Below are positions 1 through 10,139 of a stretch of 35,992 nt of DNA, piece after piece. The translations under genes were made by a program, and so were the position numbers. Numbering within the stretch: the stretch's first letter is position 1; every line of letters begins with the position of its first letter. Source of the stretch: Hofstenia miamia (lineage: Eukaryota > Xenacoelomorpha > Acoela > Hofsteniidae); the NCBI GenBank assembly GCA_900660155.1, contig CABFPE010000126.1, positions 294,962 to 330,953 on the forward strand, written 5' to 3'. The notes beneath the pieces were generated by a model that saw nothing but the letters and a program-made list of their open reading frames with translations, did not search any database and was not told the DNA's origin.

Positions 1-124
1 CGGACGCACGGGTGTGGCATTAAAAAAGTTCTACTCTGTATTTATAAAATAGAATATACATGTATATACAAATACTTCATCTAAATAAGTAAAAACTGTA
101 AAATTCAATAACTATATTTGCAAA

Positions 125-390
125 TCAATCAAAATCAGTTCTAAGGGTAATTTTGTAAAATCTATCGAATTCACCAATAACAATAGTAAATGGCGTGAAC
201 TGTGTGATTCCAGAAACATGACCAAATTTGCGTAGATTATTTTGATAATTTATTGACGATATTCTTCTAAAGGCTTTCGTTTGTAAACGATTAATGACAT
301 CAAAGCTAGACTTATGAACATTGAATGCAACTAGAATATTACTAGGTAGAAATACCGTATGACTATATGCACTACCATACATTCCCAACC
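125..390 (-). pseudogene. LINE reverse-transcriptase C-terminal fragment
   Basis: An 87-codon open stretch on the minus strand resembles the region just after the RT domain of LINEs. Its middle (KAFRRISSINYQNNLRKFG) lines up by eye with the equivalent part of the larger LINE in this window near 22.35 kb (KRAFKWISSLDYKDALLKF), and the preceding segment fits the tail that follows the YGSP/FWWPS-like motif. No catalytic motif is included, and the endonuclease and RT core are missing. It is a short relic, probably of the same LINE family as 19.66-22.88 kb. The methionine start has no meaning for a fragment. Moderate confidence; the homology is judged by eye only. Confidence 0.5.
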
Positions 391-1408
391 TATAGACAAT
401 GTCTCCTTAACAGTAAGAGTATACATTAACGCATTTAATATTAAACCCTGTGAACGCAATGTATTCTAAGCTTCCGTTAACACTCATCCAATTTGGTTGA
501 AAATTTACATTAATAAAACGTGTCTCTGAATCGTTATCAATGTAATTGTATTTGAAGGTATTTATTTGAAGGTATTTCCAGACTTACAGAAAGCAAAGAC
601 ATATTTTTGACAAAGACTTGAACAAATAGTCGAAACATCGTCCAAGTCGCGGATTTGTGTAGGAAGATGTCACACCTAGCGGGACTAATTGCAATTTGTT
701 CTCACAATGTAGAAGAACTGTTCGGTTTGACAGCAAAGCCATGTGTTTAGGATCATTTGAAATTTTTAATGGGATTTTTTGTTTAAAGGTATTTTCATAA
801 AATATTTTTATAAATAATTCTCTTGACTAATAAAAATAAGTAACCAAAATGAACTTCATAAAGAATATCCCTACCCTACAATCTTTTTGGATGATCAAAA
901 ACACTTTAAATATTATAGATTTCTTCTGAAACATCAGCTTTGGTTTTCATTTCTAAAATCCTTTTCAAAGTACATGATTTTCTTCTTTCAAAAAGGGGTT
1001 CAAATTGAATGTATGGTTCCTTGAATAACAATAAAGTGATAAATGTAAGTTAATACAAAGTTTTTAGTGAGATGAAAATTTGAAATTATTTTTCTATTAA
1101 CCTTGTTAGGGTTTATAGGTCATCGACTAAATAGATTAGTTGGTTAATCAGTGCATTATTCAAAAGGTGTATATATGTTAATTATTGAAACAATGTGAAC
1201 AGTGCAAACAGACACGTTTGCTTTCTAAACAGTTTTCTATTAACATTTATAAGGAAATATAAGTGATTTTTGTAAAATATATAAAATATGTGGGGTTGTT
1301 GAGCACGCCAAAAACAGGTCAAACTCTGAAAGTAGGTCTCTTATTTAATTTGAATAATCCGTTACGGATCCGTTATATTGCTGTTGTTTCCTTGATTACG
1401 ACAGCTAA
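391..1408. other. AT-rich noncoding stretch
   Basis: No convincing coding sequence, RNA gene or repeat boundary is seen. Short open frames here lack recognisable motifs. Confidence 0.5.
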
Positions 1409-2370
1409 TCCATTATATTTCATGTCAAAAATGGCATTTCAAAATCTATGATGTTGAAGTTTCACAAATCAATGTTATGTTGTAGAATCTTTGTAACTGA
1501 TCATTTTGAAAAAATGAGATTTGAAATTGGGTTATCGGTTGCGAAGTTACAGCGTTTTAAAATTTGGTTGCACAGTGGCGATTTTTGGTCCAGAAATTTG
1601 AAAACGTTTTCCCTTATACTGTTTCACCTGAGTATTACAAAAACTTCTGGTTAATCAATTTTGGGATAAAAGAATATGAATTTGTAGTAGATTTTAAAAA
1701 AATGAATCTTTACAGCTCAACAAGGCACTAAAAAATGTTAGGGTGATGTGGCAGTAATTATTTTTGGTGGTTTGATTATACTTAATTGCCATTGATATTA
1801 AATTAATTTAGAAAATTGTTCCACATTGCTCTGGGAAGAAATCCATAAAAATATTTTCCATGTGTTAAGATAGCTTCTGCAAAGCATTTTTACCGCACGT
1901 TCGTGTACGAAAACAGATTCTGAGTGCTATCTTATACATGGATTTCTTCCTAGGGCAATGCGGAACAACTTTCGAAGCTAACTTCAGTGTAACCCAACCA
2001 CCAAAAAATTAGTTAAAAATAATTACGGCCACATCACCAAAAATTCTCCCCAAAGCAAATACCCCTAAATTTGTTAATGTCTTGTTGAGCAGTAAGGGTT
2101 CCTTTTTTGCAAATCTAACTACAAATTCAAATTAAGTGAGCTAAAAAATGGCTAAGCAGAAGTTTTCAGCGGACGGCTGCCGACAGTATGGGAGAAAATT
2201 ACACTTCTAATTTTCTTCGCCAAAAATAGCACTTGCAGCCAAATTTTAAAACCCTATAACCAATTTCAAATATCTTTTTTAAGTGATCAGTTTCAAAAAT
2301 TCTAAAGCATATCTTTGATTTTCGAAATTTCAAGAACATGTTTTCATGAGCAGAATGAAATATAATGGAA
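1409..2370. repeat. Long imperfect inverted repeat (foldback/MITE-like element)
   Basis: The left arm (about 1409-1874) and the right arm (about 1926-2370) are diverged reverse complements along nearly their whole length, with a spacer of about 50 bases. Matching pairs seen by eye include TCCATTATATTTC at 1409 with its complement ending near 2369, AACTGATCA near 1495 with its complement near 2285, TTTTAAAATTTGG near 1555 with its complement near 2245, AGCTCAACAAG near 1714 with its partner near 2090, GTGATGTGGC near 1743 with its partner near 2034, and GGAAGAAATCCAT near 1833 with its partner near 1950. The left arm carries an extra 15-base partial duplication (ATCCAT...TTCCAT). No transposase is encoded; short open frames over the arms are by-products. 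Element ends and target duplication are not clear. Confidence 0.82.
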
Positions 2371-3885
2371 TGGCTCAAAAGTGTAATAAAAATATTATAT
2401 TATTGCTATTAATATATCTGCTTCGAGTGGTGCCGTTTATGGTATGAACATACATTATGACCATAATGTCGCTTATGTAAAAAATGGAATAATATGAAAT
2501 GTATTTAGGATACATGTCGTAATAACAATTTAATAAAGTGATATATAATAATTAGAATAGAATAATTTGTAAAATAAATATTTACCCATTCAATTATTGT
2601 AAATGTAAAACATATTACCCTAAATTTAACAATTTTCTTGAAAACCAGTATAATTTCTGCATATTTGAAAATAAATTTATGGATTTACACCATGGCCATA
2701 TTTTTAAAGTTGTCTTCCATACCCAGTCAAAAATCAACTGTCGCAAATTCATCCTAACTCATTCTATTGATGTCGCAGATGTCTCATATCCTAGTGAGAC
2801 GCTTTTAGGATGCTGATGTTCTACAGATGTCTCTTTAGGTTATCGCTGAGACATCTCATGAGATTACATTGCAATGGGAATTCAGAATTAATGTATAATT
2901 CAGTATATAATAATTTGTAGAATATATTTAAACTATTCTAAAGTATTTTCGTCCAAAAATCACAACTTTTTAATTATAAAAATATATACAATGTTTAAAA
3001 TTATAAAATTTGTGATGTATTTCTTAAAATATACGATGTTAAGTTTAAATTATTTTAGTGTACCACAAATATATCACTATTTGCTCCTTAACGAAATTTC
3101 GCATTTGGACACAACTTATGCTTAATATAAACAAAGTGTAACTAGGCAACTGCAAAGATTACATTGGCTAACCCGTAACACCGAAATTGTCAGTCGTTCA
3201 GTTAGGGTAATGAAAATTAACATGAGTACTGTATAATATATCATTTATATTTTGTTTGATATTACCACTTTGTTAATTGAAAGAGTTAGTTTTAAGCAAT
3301 AGTATTGAGATGTTTTGCCTTTCAATAATTACGCGTAGTATCCTGTTATTGTTATGTTGAATTATAATTGAATGCATATTAAATTAGCAATGTGTGTTTC
3401 TTATTTTATATCTATCTCATGGATAAAACAAAATTCGCGTTACTATAGCTAAAAATCGTCATTCGAAAAACTTGGTTTTACACATTTCGTTTGTCTTGTT
3501 ATAGTTTTAGTATCAATCGTCTCAGCCGTCTAAATTTTCCGGCGACTCAGAACAATTAAGGCACCCCCAATGTAAAATTTTTTGTCAGTAATTCAAATAA
3601 ACGGAACACCATTATATAGGAGTGAAAAAAGGCAAACACCTCGGCCATTACCTTGTGATGATAAATCATATCAACATTTCATCAATGCTTTTTTAAATAT
3701 TTTTGTCTTTCTAATGAATTTAAAAACTCATTTTTTAACTAAAAATGATTCTATTTACCAAGTAAGCAATATTTTGAAACACGAATCAAACGTATTAGTT
3801 TTGGAGTTGAAATGTTAAGAAAGGACATGCGAGCATGGAGCGATAAGACTCTCAAATTTTGAATCCTGGACGTTAACCCTATCAG
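2371..3885. other. AT-rich noncoding stretch with a small local repeat
   Basis: No supported gene. At 2777-2786 AGATGTCTCA is repeated in inverted form at 2847-2856, with a third partial copy at 2825. An open frame at 3582-3818 lies just upstream of the DUF4806-like exons and could hold an upstream exon, but nothing in it is recognisable. Confidence 0.45.
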
Positions 3886-4389
3886 ACAACCAGCTAATCT
3901 TTTTCCGCCACCTACAAGTACTGTTGAAGAATTCGATAGGCTTTGCTGTGAAATTTGCAATTCAGATCAACTTTGTTCATACTTGTTAGCATTGCTATAA
4001 TAAAAATTTAGCGCGTGTTTTAAATTGTCAATTAAAAACTTATGCTTATTTTGTAAATCATATAGTTTGTTTTTTTTTAATTTTATGTTTTTATTTTAAA
4101 TTGGTGATGATGTGTATCGATCACTGCGAATGTTTATGACAGATGACGCAACTGTTGAATTTAATTGGTCGGGAACACACAAAAGGAAATTTGAAAATTT
4201 ACGTATTTGTTGTGTTATTATTGGTATGTATTTCTTGATCTAGCAACAAATTGGAAATTCATATAACTTTAGTAATTAAATGTTTAAAAAGGACCACCTC
4301 GTTTTAAAGACGAAAAGCGTGTTGTGGAAAAGATTAACGTTTTTCTCCGTCATGCAGATGAACGATTGACCAGATCTAAGAAAAATTAA
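3886..4389 (+). pseudogene. DUF4806-like gene fragment with two apparent introns
   Basis: Three exon-like blocks on the plus strand read as one DUF4806-type C-terminus. Block A (3886-3984, after a TATCAG acceptor-like site) gives an opening of the type FPPPTSTVEEFDRL. Block B (about 4100-4223) gives IGDDVYRSL, then MTDDATVEFNWSG and KRKFENLRIC. Block C (4292-4389) gives VFLRHADERLTRSKKN and a TAA stop. The B-C junction has a GTATGT donor at 4224 and an AAAAAG acceptor at 4290-4291; the split codon is phase-consistent, giving a 68-bp intron. The A-B junction has a GTTAGC donor at 3985 but no AG at the expected acceptor, which reads TTTTAA, so this copy may be broken there or the boundary may differ. 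The N-terminal part was not found. DUF4806 proteins are widespread in animals, often multicopy, and have no established function. No AATAAA follows within about 150 bases. Confidence 0.6.
4224..4291 (+). other. Predicted 68-bp spliceosomal intron
   Basis: GTATGT donor and AG acceptor separate two DUF4806-like blocks in compatible phase. The interior is AT-rich. This is the best evidence for spliceosomal gene structure in the window. Confidence 0.55.
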
Positions 4390-4559
4390 AGAGCACATTT
4401 TATTATTTGTGCCACTATATGCATATTGAATTTTTGAATTAGCTTAGCACTATGTTGTTACTCTTATAGATCTTTATGCAATAATTTAATTTTTAGATGC
4501 TGCAAAAAATGAAATATTGTTTAGATTCGAATTGAAGCGTTGGGGAATATTTTTATGGC

Positions 4560-5920
4560 GTTTGTTTGTTGTAACTACGACCTGATCTCTCCAAGGAGAA
4601 TGACTATAATATTTTCTGATAACAATCGTTTGATTTCAGTAGCAATAAATTCTCTGTCTGGTTGACTAAAATGCCTAGATCGAATTGCAATTGGATGATA
4701 CGTCTCAGCTAAATGAAGAAATCGAGGAGGTGGCTCTACTTTAGCAACGGCTAGGGTGTAACTACTTAAAGGAGGCTTCTCAATACCAAAAGATATGCAA
4801 ACGCTATCATGCAAGGTAAGAAAATCCTGTTCAAGAATAATGTTCGCACAGAGGTTATCCATAATTCTAAGATGAATACCCTTATAGATTGTTGCTTTAA
4901 CTTAATATCAACTAAGCACAGCCCATGAATATTAGCTTTTAAAGATGGTGAAGCCATTGATACCTTACCGGAACATGGTAATTTAGTAAGAAATACTTTA
5001 GAAACAAGTTCTCGACTTATAAACTATCTGAACTACCAGAATCGATGAGTGCTTTGACAAAATTGCGCTTAACTTCTACATTCACAATAGCCTAAGACAA
5101 ACAATTTCGGGAGGTTGCCATCACAGAAGCTAAAGTGAAGGAAACTTGGAAAGCAGAAGCGCTATAGTAGCTTCCCGAGACGATCTACATACTTTAGCAA
5201 AATTGCCTTTTTAAAGCATTTATTACAAGTAGCGTCTTTAGCCGGGCAATTAGTTCGCAGATGCCTAGAATTACCACAAAAATAACACTTCAAAATAGTT
5301 TTACTACTTCGTGCATAAATGCTGACGTGCTTGAATTATTTTCGTTTTGATCTTCAACTACTGAGTTTCTCTCCATTGCGAAGGCGTTTAGTGATTGTTG
5401 TTGATAAGATTCTGAATTCGTTTGTGTATAGTCAACTGCACGGACTTAATCTAAACCCGTCTGAAGGTCAATTGATTTGTTCTCTAATAGCCTTTTGACG
5501 TATCGAAGAGGATAACAATCCTTTTACAAAAGAATCTCTTATCATTTTTTCACGGTAAGTATTAGCAGTGACGTTTTTGAAACAGAAGTCGTTTCTTAAC
5601 TCCTATAAAATTTACAGATACTAATCCACTGATTCAGAGGATTGTTGGATTCGGTTAGATAATAAATAACGTGTAGAAATTTCGTTCTTATATATACATT
5701 TCCCAATATTGTAATAGCAGAATTATAATCAGTATATTCAGCAATAAATTCGTAGACATTAAGAGATATATAATTTATCAAAGTATTGAGCTTGGAAGAA
5801 TGACAAGCCAAAGATGTTAAAAAGTTACAGAAGTGTTTTATGCCAATGAGTCCATTCTTTTGCAGCTGTTGCTGAATTAAGATTACAGTAAAATCTATCA
5901 GGTTTAAGAAATGGATCCAT
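4560..5920 (-). pseudogene. Ty3/gypsy-type LTR retrotransposon remnant (gag-protease-start of RT)
   Basis: Read on the minus strand, this is the 5' coding half of a gypsy-like element. It starts at an ATG (complement of 5918-5920) with MDPFLKPDRF and AAKEWTHWHKT, a typical gag N-terminus. A capsid-like block follows (5596-5811, with LINYISLNVYEFIAEYTDY). A CCHC zinc knuckle C-x2-C-x4-H-x4-C lies at 5246-5287; a second knuckle-like block beside it has Asn for His and a frameshift. The aspartic-protease motif DSGSSDS is at about 5026-5043. Next comes the protease-RT linker (ANIILEQDF, EKPPLSSYTLAV, DREFIATEIKRLL) and then SPWR..VVV in another frame near 4600. Homology stops near 4560, so the RT core, RNase H and integrase are absent, and no LTRs were seen. 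Several frameshifts and stops make it inactive. Confidence 0.85.
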
Positions 5921-6146
5921 CGTTGATTAATAGAAAAATAATTTTGATGAATACCCAGTAACCATAGAACTGTTGTAACGACGTCGTTTTTGTTGTGTAT
6001 TGGCGTTTAATAGGCGTTGAATTGTTTGAGTGGGGTTGATACTGCGGATTAGTGGCGGTGTATAATTCCGTCTAGCAAAAAATATTTAAAAATAATTTTA
6101 GTATTATGACAATTTGAAGATAAATTTTTATTGATAGTTTGTCGTT

Positions 6147-7319
6147 TTATTGTGAAAAGACGTTGTTTTGTAATGTCGTTTTAGTGCCGTTGTTATGTCG
6201 TTCAGCGATGTCATTACGACAAGAATAATCACAGGGATTTAAGTGAACATCAATGGTCAACATAGCCTGCATCAGTTTACAACGAGATATTCCCCTGCGA
6301 TCTTTTAATGTTTGTAAGTTTAAGTCTTCTTTTATGGAAAGGCTTTCTGGTCGTTCTCTGATACTACAAATATACTTAATTGCTCGTCTTTGAACTTTTT
6401 CCAACTGTCCAACATGTTTTTGCATATACGGATCCCAGACTTCAGCTGCATATTCCAAAATGGGTCGTCATAATTTTAGGCATGCATTTAGTTTTACCTT
6501 GAGTGGGGCTTTGGACAAATCATTTTTCATTATTCCTAACTTTTGATATGCATTTGATGTAATATTATTTATATGCATATCCCATTTGAAATCATTGCTA
6601 ATAGTGACACCTAAATATTTAAAATGATTTTTTCACTTCAACAATGTCTTGCATAAAATACAATTAGCATTATAATTTGCATTATTACTTTGACTATTGA
6701 AATAAAATGATGTTAAGTGATATTCATCTTCATTAAAACCATTTAGTTCTCATTCGTCCCTTCTGTCAATTATCTATGTCCTCTTGAAGGTGTCTTTTTT
6801 CTGTTTTTCTGTTAATATCCATGTAGGCAATTATATCATCTGCAAAAATCTTATTGCAAGTATTTGAGAGAATCAGATATATCATTTATGAATAGCAAGA
6901 ATAGTAAGCGTATAGGTCCCAAAACAGAACGCTTTTTATATTCTATTTGATAGAAAATCTTTTATCCAATTAATAGTTTTCGTTAATCTTTAATTTGGTC
7001 AATTTACATCAAATGCCTTAGCAAAGCCCATCATCAAAGCGTGTATGATCTGAGGCTTATCAACTTTAGTCATTATATTATTTGTTACTGTGGCTAATTG
7101 CGTTGTACATGATAGACCTTTCCTGAATCCATGTTATAAATCTTTTAAGCATTTGTCTAGACCAATATTCAACATGCTAATTACTATGCGCTGCAGCATT
7201 TTACAACAAATGCACGTTATTAGGATACGATCTGTTTCAGTGATATTTTCAATTTTGGGCATGTTTATTGATATCAGATTTGTTTGAACAACTAGCCCAA
7301 TTCCGTACCACTTTTTCAT
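6147..7319 (-). pseudogene. LINE (non-LTR) reverse-transcriptase remnant
   Basis: Minus-strand reading gives the order of an RT domain across several frames: CICCKMLQRIVISML and HGFRKGLSCTTQLATV near 7.1-7.3 kb; an AKAFD motif near 7.0 kb; LGPIRLLFLLFINDISDS near 6.9 kb; the catalytic box as FADD at 6835-6846; NDFKWDMHINNI near 6.58 kb; and finally LEYAAEVWDPYMQKHVGQLE near 6.4 kb, ending at a stop at 6147. The PQGS motif is not intact. The endonuclease part is missing or unrecognisable. Several stops and frameshifts show it is dead. It is less similar to the 19.66-22.88 kb LINE than the fragment at 125-390 is, so probably a different family. It sits directly upstream of the gypsy remnant in the same orientation, most likely by chance. 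Confidence 0.85.
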
Positions 7320-7612
7320 AGGGATATATTGCCATTCTAAGTCATGTGAAAATGGCCGAGGAGATTTTAGATAAAATCCATATACAATTTTAGGTAATAC
7401 AACGTGTCACCAAAGCAAATTTTTACAAAGATTCTCTTGCTGAAGTAATATTTGCAAAGCTTATGGTGTGTATTTTTTGAAGTTTTTTTAAAAACTACTG
7501 ACTGCTTTTGCTAAGCATCATTTGAAACGTGTACACTAAAATTGAATACATTAGTAATGAGATGCCGACAGGTTATAGTATATTTACTTGTTTATTGCAA
7601 ATTTATTAAATT

Positions 7613-7613
<1 letters not shown>

Positions 7614-7650
<37 letters not shown>
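7614..7650. repeat. (TA)n microsatellite
   Basis: Uninterrupted alternating T and A, directly followed by a short hairpin with a GACAGAGCGCC motif. Confidence 0.95.
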
Positions 7651-7651
<1 letters not shown>

Positions 7652-7658
7652 TTATATG

Positions 7659-7703
7659 GCCTTAGAAAAAGGCCCTCTTTCGGACAGAGCGCCTTTCTAA
7701 GGA
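7659..7703. repeat. Short imperfect hairpin with GACAGAGCGCC motif
   Basis: CCTTAGAAAAAGGCCCTCT is followed by an inverted partner ending in GCCTTTCTAAGG. The motif GACAGAGCGCC in it recurs at 9616-9703. Confidence 0.65.
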
Positions 7704-8340
7704 GACAAAGTGCCCGAATTTGATGCATGGTAAATTTAATCCATTTTTTTCTTGCATATTATTAGTATGCATATTTTAATTAAATTTGCATGCTCATTTC
7801 AGTTACTAATTTTTTTTCATGATTATTAATAATTTTTTAAAAAATGGGAAAAAAACCATTTATCCAGGCGCTGTGTCTATTTATCATTTTTTGTGTTTTT
7901 ATGTTAAATTTTGATATTTGTTTGAGGATTATTGGTGGTTCTAGGATATCTATGATACTAATTTAGATGAAATCAGTACATGTCAGACCTACTATATGAT
8001 GGCCAGGAAATTTACAGTAAACTTCTAAATGAGGAGGCCGATACAGTATATACATCTACTCACCTATAGCAGGAACTGGATACTATAGCGCTTAGCTTTT
8101 AGCAGACCTCTTAATCAACCTTTGCCGTAGAATCGAATAAAACAACTCCGGAAAAGTTATGCATTGTAGTTCTTGTGCTAAGGACCATTATTTTTTCGAA
8201 ATTTCGCAAAATTTATATCTTAAAGAATCCCAAATTTTTTTAGAAATTGCAAAAAACACTAATCGATTAACGGGAACCATACGGGCAATGCCTAAAATGT
8301 CCCAGAGTACTACCTCGCGGTGGTCCTGGGTAATGTTAAT
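7704..8340. other. Noncoding stretch, flank of the nested elements
   Basis: No supported gene. From about 7990 the DNA becomes less AT-rich, running into the element at 8341. Open frames at 8159-8433 on both strands overlap each other and match nothing recognisable. Confidence 0.4.
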
Positions 8341-9204
8341 ACTCAGTGGGTGAGTCGGTGTGCGGAGTCCCAGAACCATATCAGACGTTAAAAACCAGCG
8401 TACAGAAGGTGCCATCATGTGTACTTTGTACATATGGGCGTGGTAACGGTGGAAAAGCCGTCTGTACTAGTGTCGTGGAGACAGACGGCGACACAGTGGA
8501 AAGATTGTAAGCAAGACTGCTACTGGCACCAGTTAGGGTGCGTCTCATAGGGCAGTCATATAAAGCAGAAAGTTTCTGTCTCTGACCTGAGATAGGCTGA
8601 GACCAGCGTTTTCTGTGCATTCCTGTGAGGCAGCTTTGCTGTGTCAGAGTAGTTAAGATCCAACATCTTATTATTATTACTGGAGTTGAGAGGCTTCATT
8701 AGATAGAATGCTTTGCATTTTAGTAAATACTGCTCCAATATTACTTTTCTCGGATATATTAGTAGCCAGCAGGCGCTCTCTTAGTTACCACCGTTAGTAG
8801 CCTTGGTTGGCCAACAGTGGCGTACCCAGGAGGGCATGGTGGAATGTCCCCCCCCCCGTCAGGTTTCCAAATTTAATTTTGACTGGATAAATAAAAAAAA
8901 TTTTCGTAAAAAATTGACAAATTTAAAATCTAGGATCGTGAAATGCATTTTTTAGGGTCTATTTTCTCAATATTTTCAAAAATATTTTCAAAAATGATGT
9001 CCCCTCCGTCAGAAAATCCTGGGTACGCCCCTGTTGGCCAAAGCTCAACTGAAGTTCGGCCTTCGGCTTCATTCTGCTGATCAGACTCAACACAGATCAG
9101 CACTCTGCGTGCCAAGGGTCGCCAGAGGTTTTTCACGATCAAACCGGCCAGGTACACTTCTAGGGGTATGGTCTGGACCCGGATCGTGATTTCACCCACT
9201 GAGT
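8341..9204. mobile_element. Putative non-autonomous DNA element with 13-bp TIRs, interrupted by a hAT MITE
   Basis: ACTCAGTGGGTGA at 8341-8353 is repeated exactly in inverted form at 9192-9204, and a weaker inverted match continues inward (GGAGTCCCAGAACCATA against GGGTCCAGACCATA). The interior is clearly more G+C-rich than the surroundings. A 219-bp hAT-type MITE plus an 8-bp target duplication lies inside, so the element before that insertion was about 640 bp. No convincing target duplication flanks the 13-bp repeats, so the superfamily is open. A minus-strand frame at about 9042-9199 is open up to the MITE, but no protein family is recognised. Confidence 0.6.
8815..9033. mobile_element. 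hAT-type MITE with 8-bp target-site duplication
   Basis: The left end CAGTGGCGTACCCAGGA and the right end (reverse complement CAGGGGCGTACCCAGGA) match at 16 of 17 bases. TTGGCCAA is duplicated exactly at 8807-8814 and 9034-9041. The CAGtGGCGTA end and the 8-bp duplication are hAT hallmarks. At 219 bp it has no transposase and must have been moved in trans. The intact TSD and near-identical TIRs argue that it is younger than the element it interrupts. Confidence 0.9.
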
Positions 9205-9615
9205 TAGTCTGTTGACTTCTTCAGGAACCCCACAAATCGATTTACATCAATTACTATTTGAATGTTGTAAAAATTTTGGAAATCGAATCAAAACTGACAG
9301 AGCTATGGCCTTCTAACTATTTGGCTAGAAAATGCAAATTTTTAAATTTTTTTGAAAATGGCGCATTCAAAATTGAAGATACGATTACGCACATTACTTA
9401 GAAAAGTTGTAACATAAAAAAGTTCTTATAGTAGATGTTAATAGGAAAAATGTGGGTCTTGAAATACCAAAAGAAAAGCACATTCGGAATCATATCAGGC
9501 CTCTTATAAAAAATGTGAAAGCACCATTCATTTGATAAAAATTGGTCTATATAATAAAATTAGGATATTATACTTTTATAAAACAAAACATTTTCCCGCA
9601 TAAAAATTGCAAAAA
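9205..9615. other. Noncoding stretch
   Basis: AT-rich sequence between the nested elements and the GACAGAGCGCC cluster; nothing recognisable. Confidence 0.4.
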
Positions 9616-9703
9616 AGACAGAGCGCCACATATAAATTTATGGATAAAGACAGCGCCCTCTTGGGACAGAGCGACCCATATAAATGTTTCTTAGACAGAG
9701 CGC
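9616..9703. repeat. Cluster of GACAGAGCGCC motifs
   Basis: Four spaced copies or near copies: 9617 (GACAGAGCGCC), 9649 (GACAGCGCC), 9665 (GACAGAGCGACC) and 9693 (GACAGAGCGCC), several followed by CA and ATAAA-like sequence. The same motif occurs at 7683. An AT microsatellite follows at 9720-9738. Confidence 0.7.
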
Positions 9704-9963
9704 CACAAATGAATAAATATCTATATATATATATATATCAAAAGACATTTTGAGAGCGAATAGCTCGATGTTCTGAATTTGTGTAAGGCTGACCTTAATA
9801 TTTCATTATTGGCCACAATTTCCTCATTAGTCTTTTGCGTTAGCAAGTTCGATGTAATTTCATACTTCTATACACATGTTTATGTTTACATATATAAGCT
9901 TAAATATACAAAAATTTTGATTAAGGTATAAATGAAATTCAAAATATTGCAATTACTCTAAAC

Positions 9964-9969
9964 TTTATT
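9964..9969 (-). terminator. Polyadenylation signal AATAAA
   Basis: TTTATT on the plus strand reads AATAAA on the minus strand, about 170 bases past the stop codon of the DUF229-like gene. Position and orientation fit its 3' end. Confidence 0.5.
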
Positions 9970-10139
9970 CATGTTATTTTCCAGTGAACAGTTGTTGGGA
10001 ATATACATACACAAGTATGCATTTAAAAAATTTAAAGTAGTAAAAATCTTTGAAATGACCAATTTTAAATTGCTGATTTCTGAGAATAATTGTGATGCAT
10101 GTACTGCATGTATAATTGAAACTGAATTTTCCATTGATG

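Noticed and set aside
1263..1654. Two plus-strand open frames
   Set aside because: They lie in or beside the left arm of the inverted repeat and have no recognisable protein features.
3582..3818. Possible upstream exon of the DUF4806-like gene
   Set aside because: It is close by and ends near a GTAAGC donor-like site at 3761, but the translation is unrecognisable; kept only as a possibility.
8188..9199. Several minus-strand open frames that might be exons of a host gene
   Set aside because: They overlap terminal inverted repeats and the hAT MITE, and no family is recognised; better explained as element sequence.
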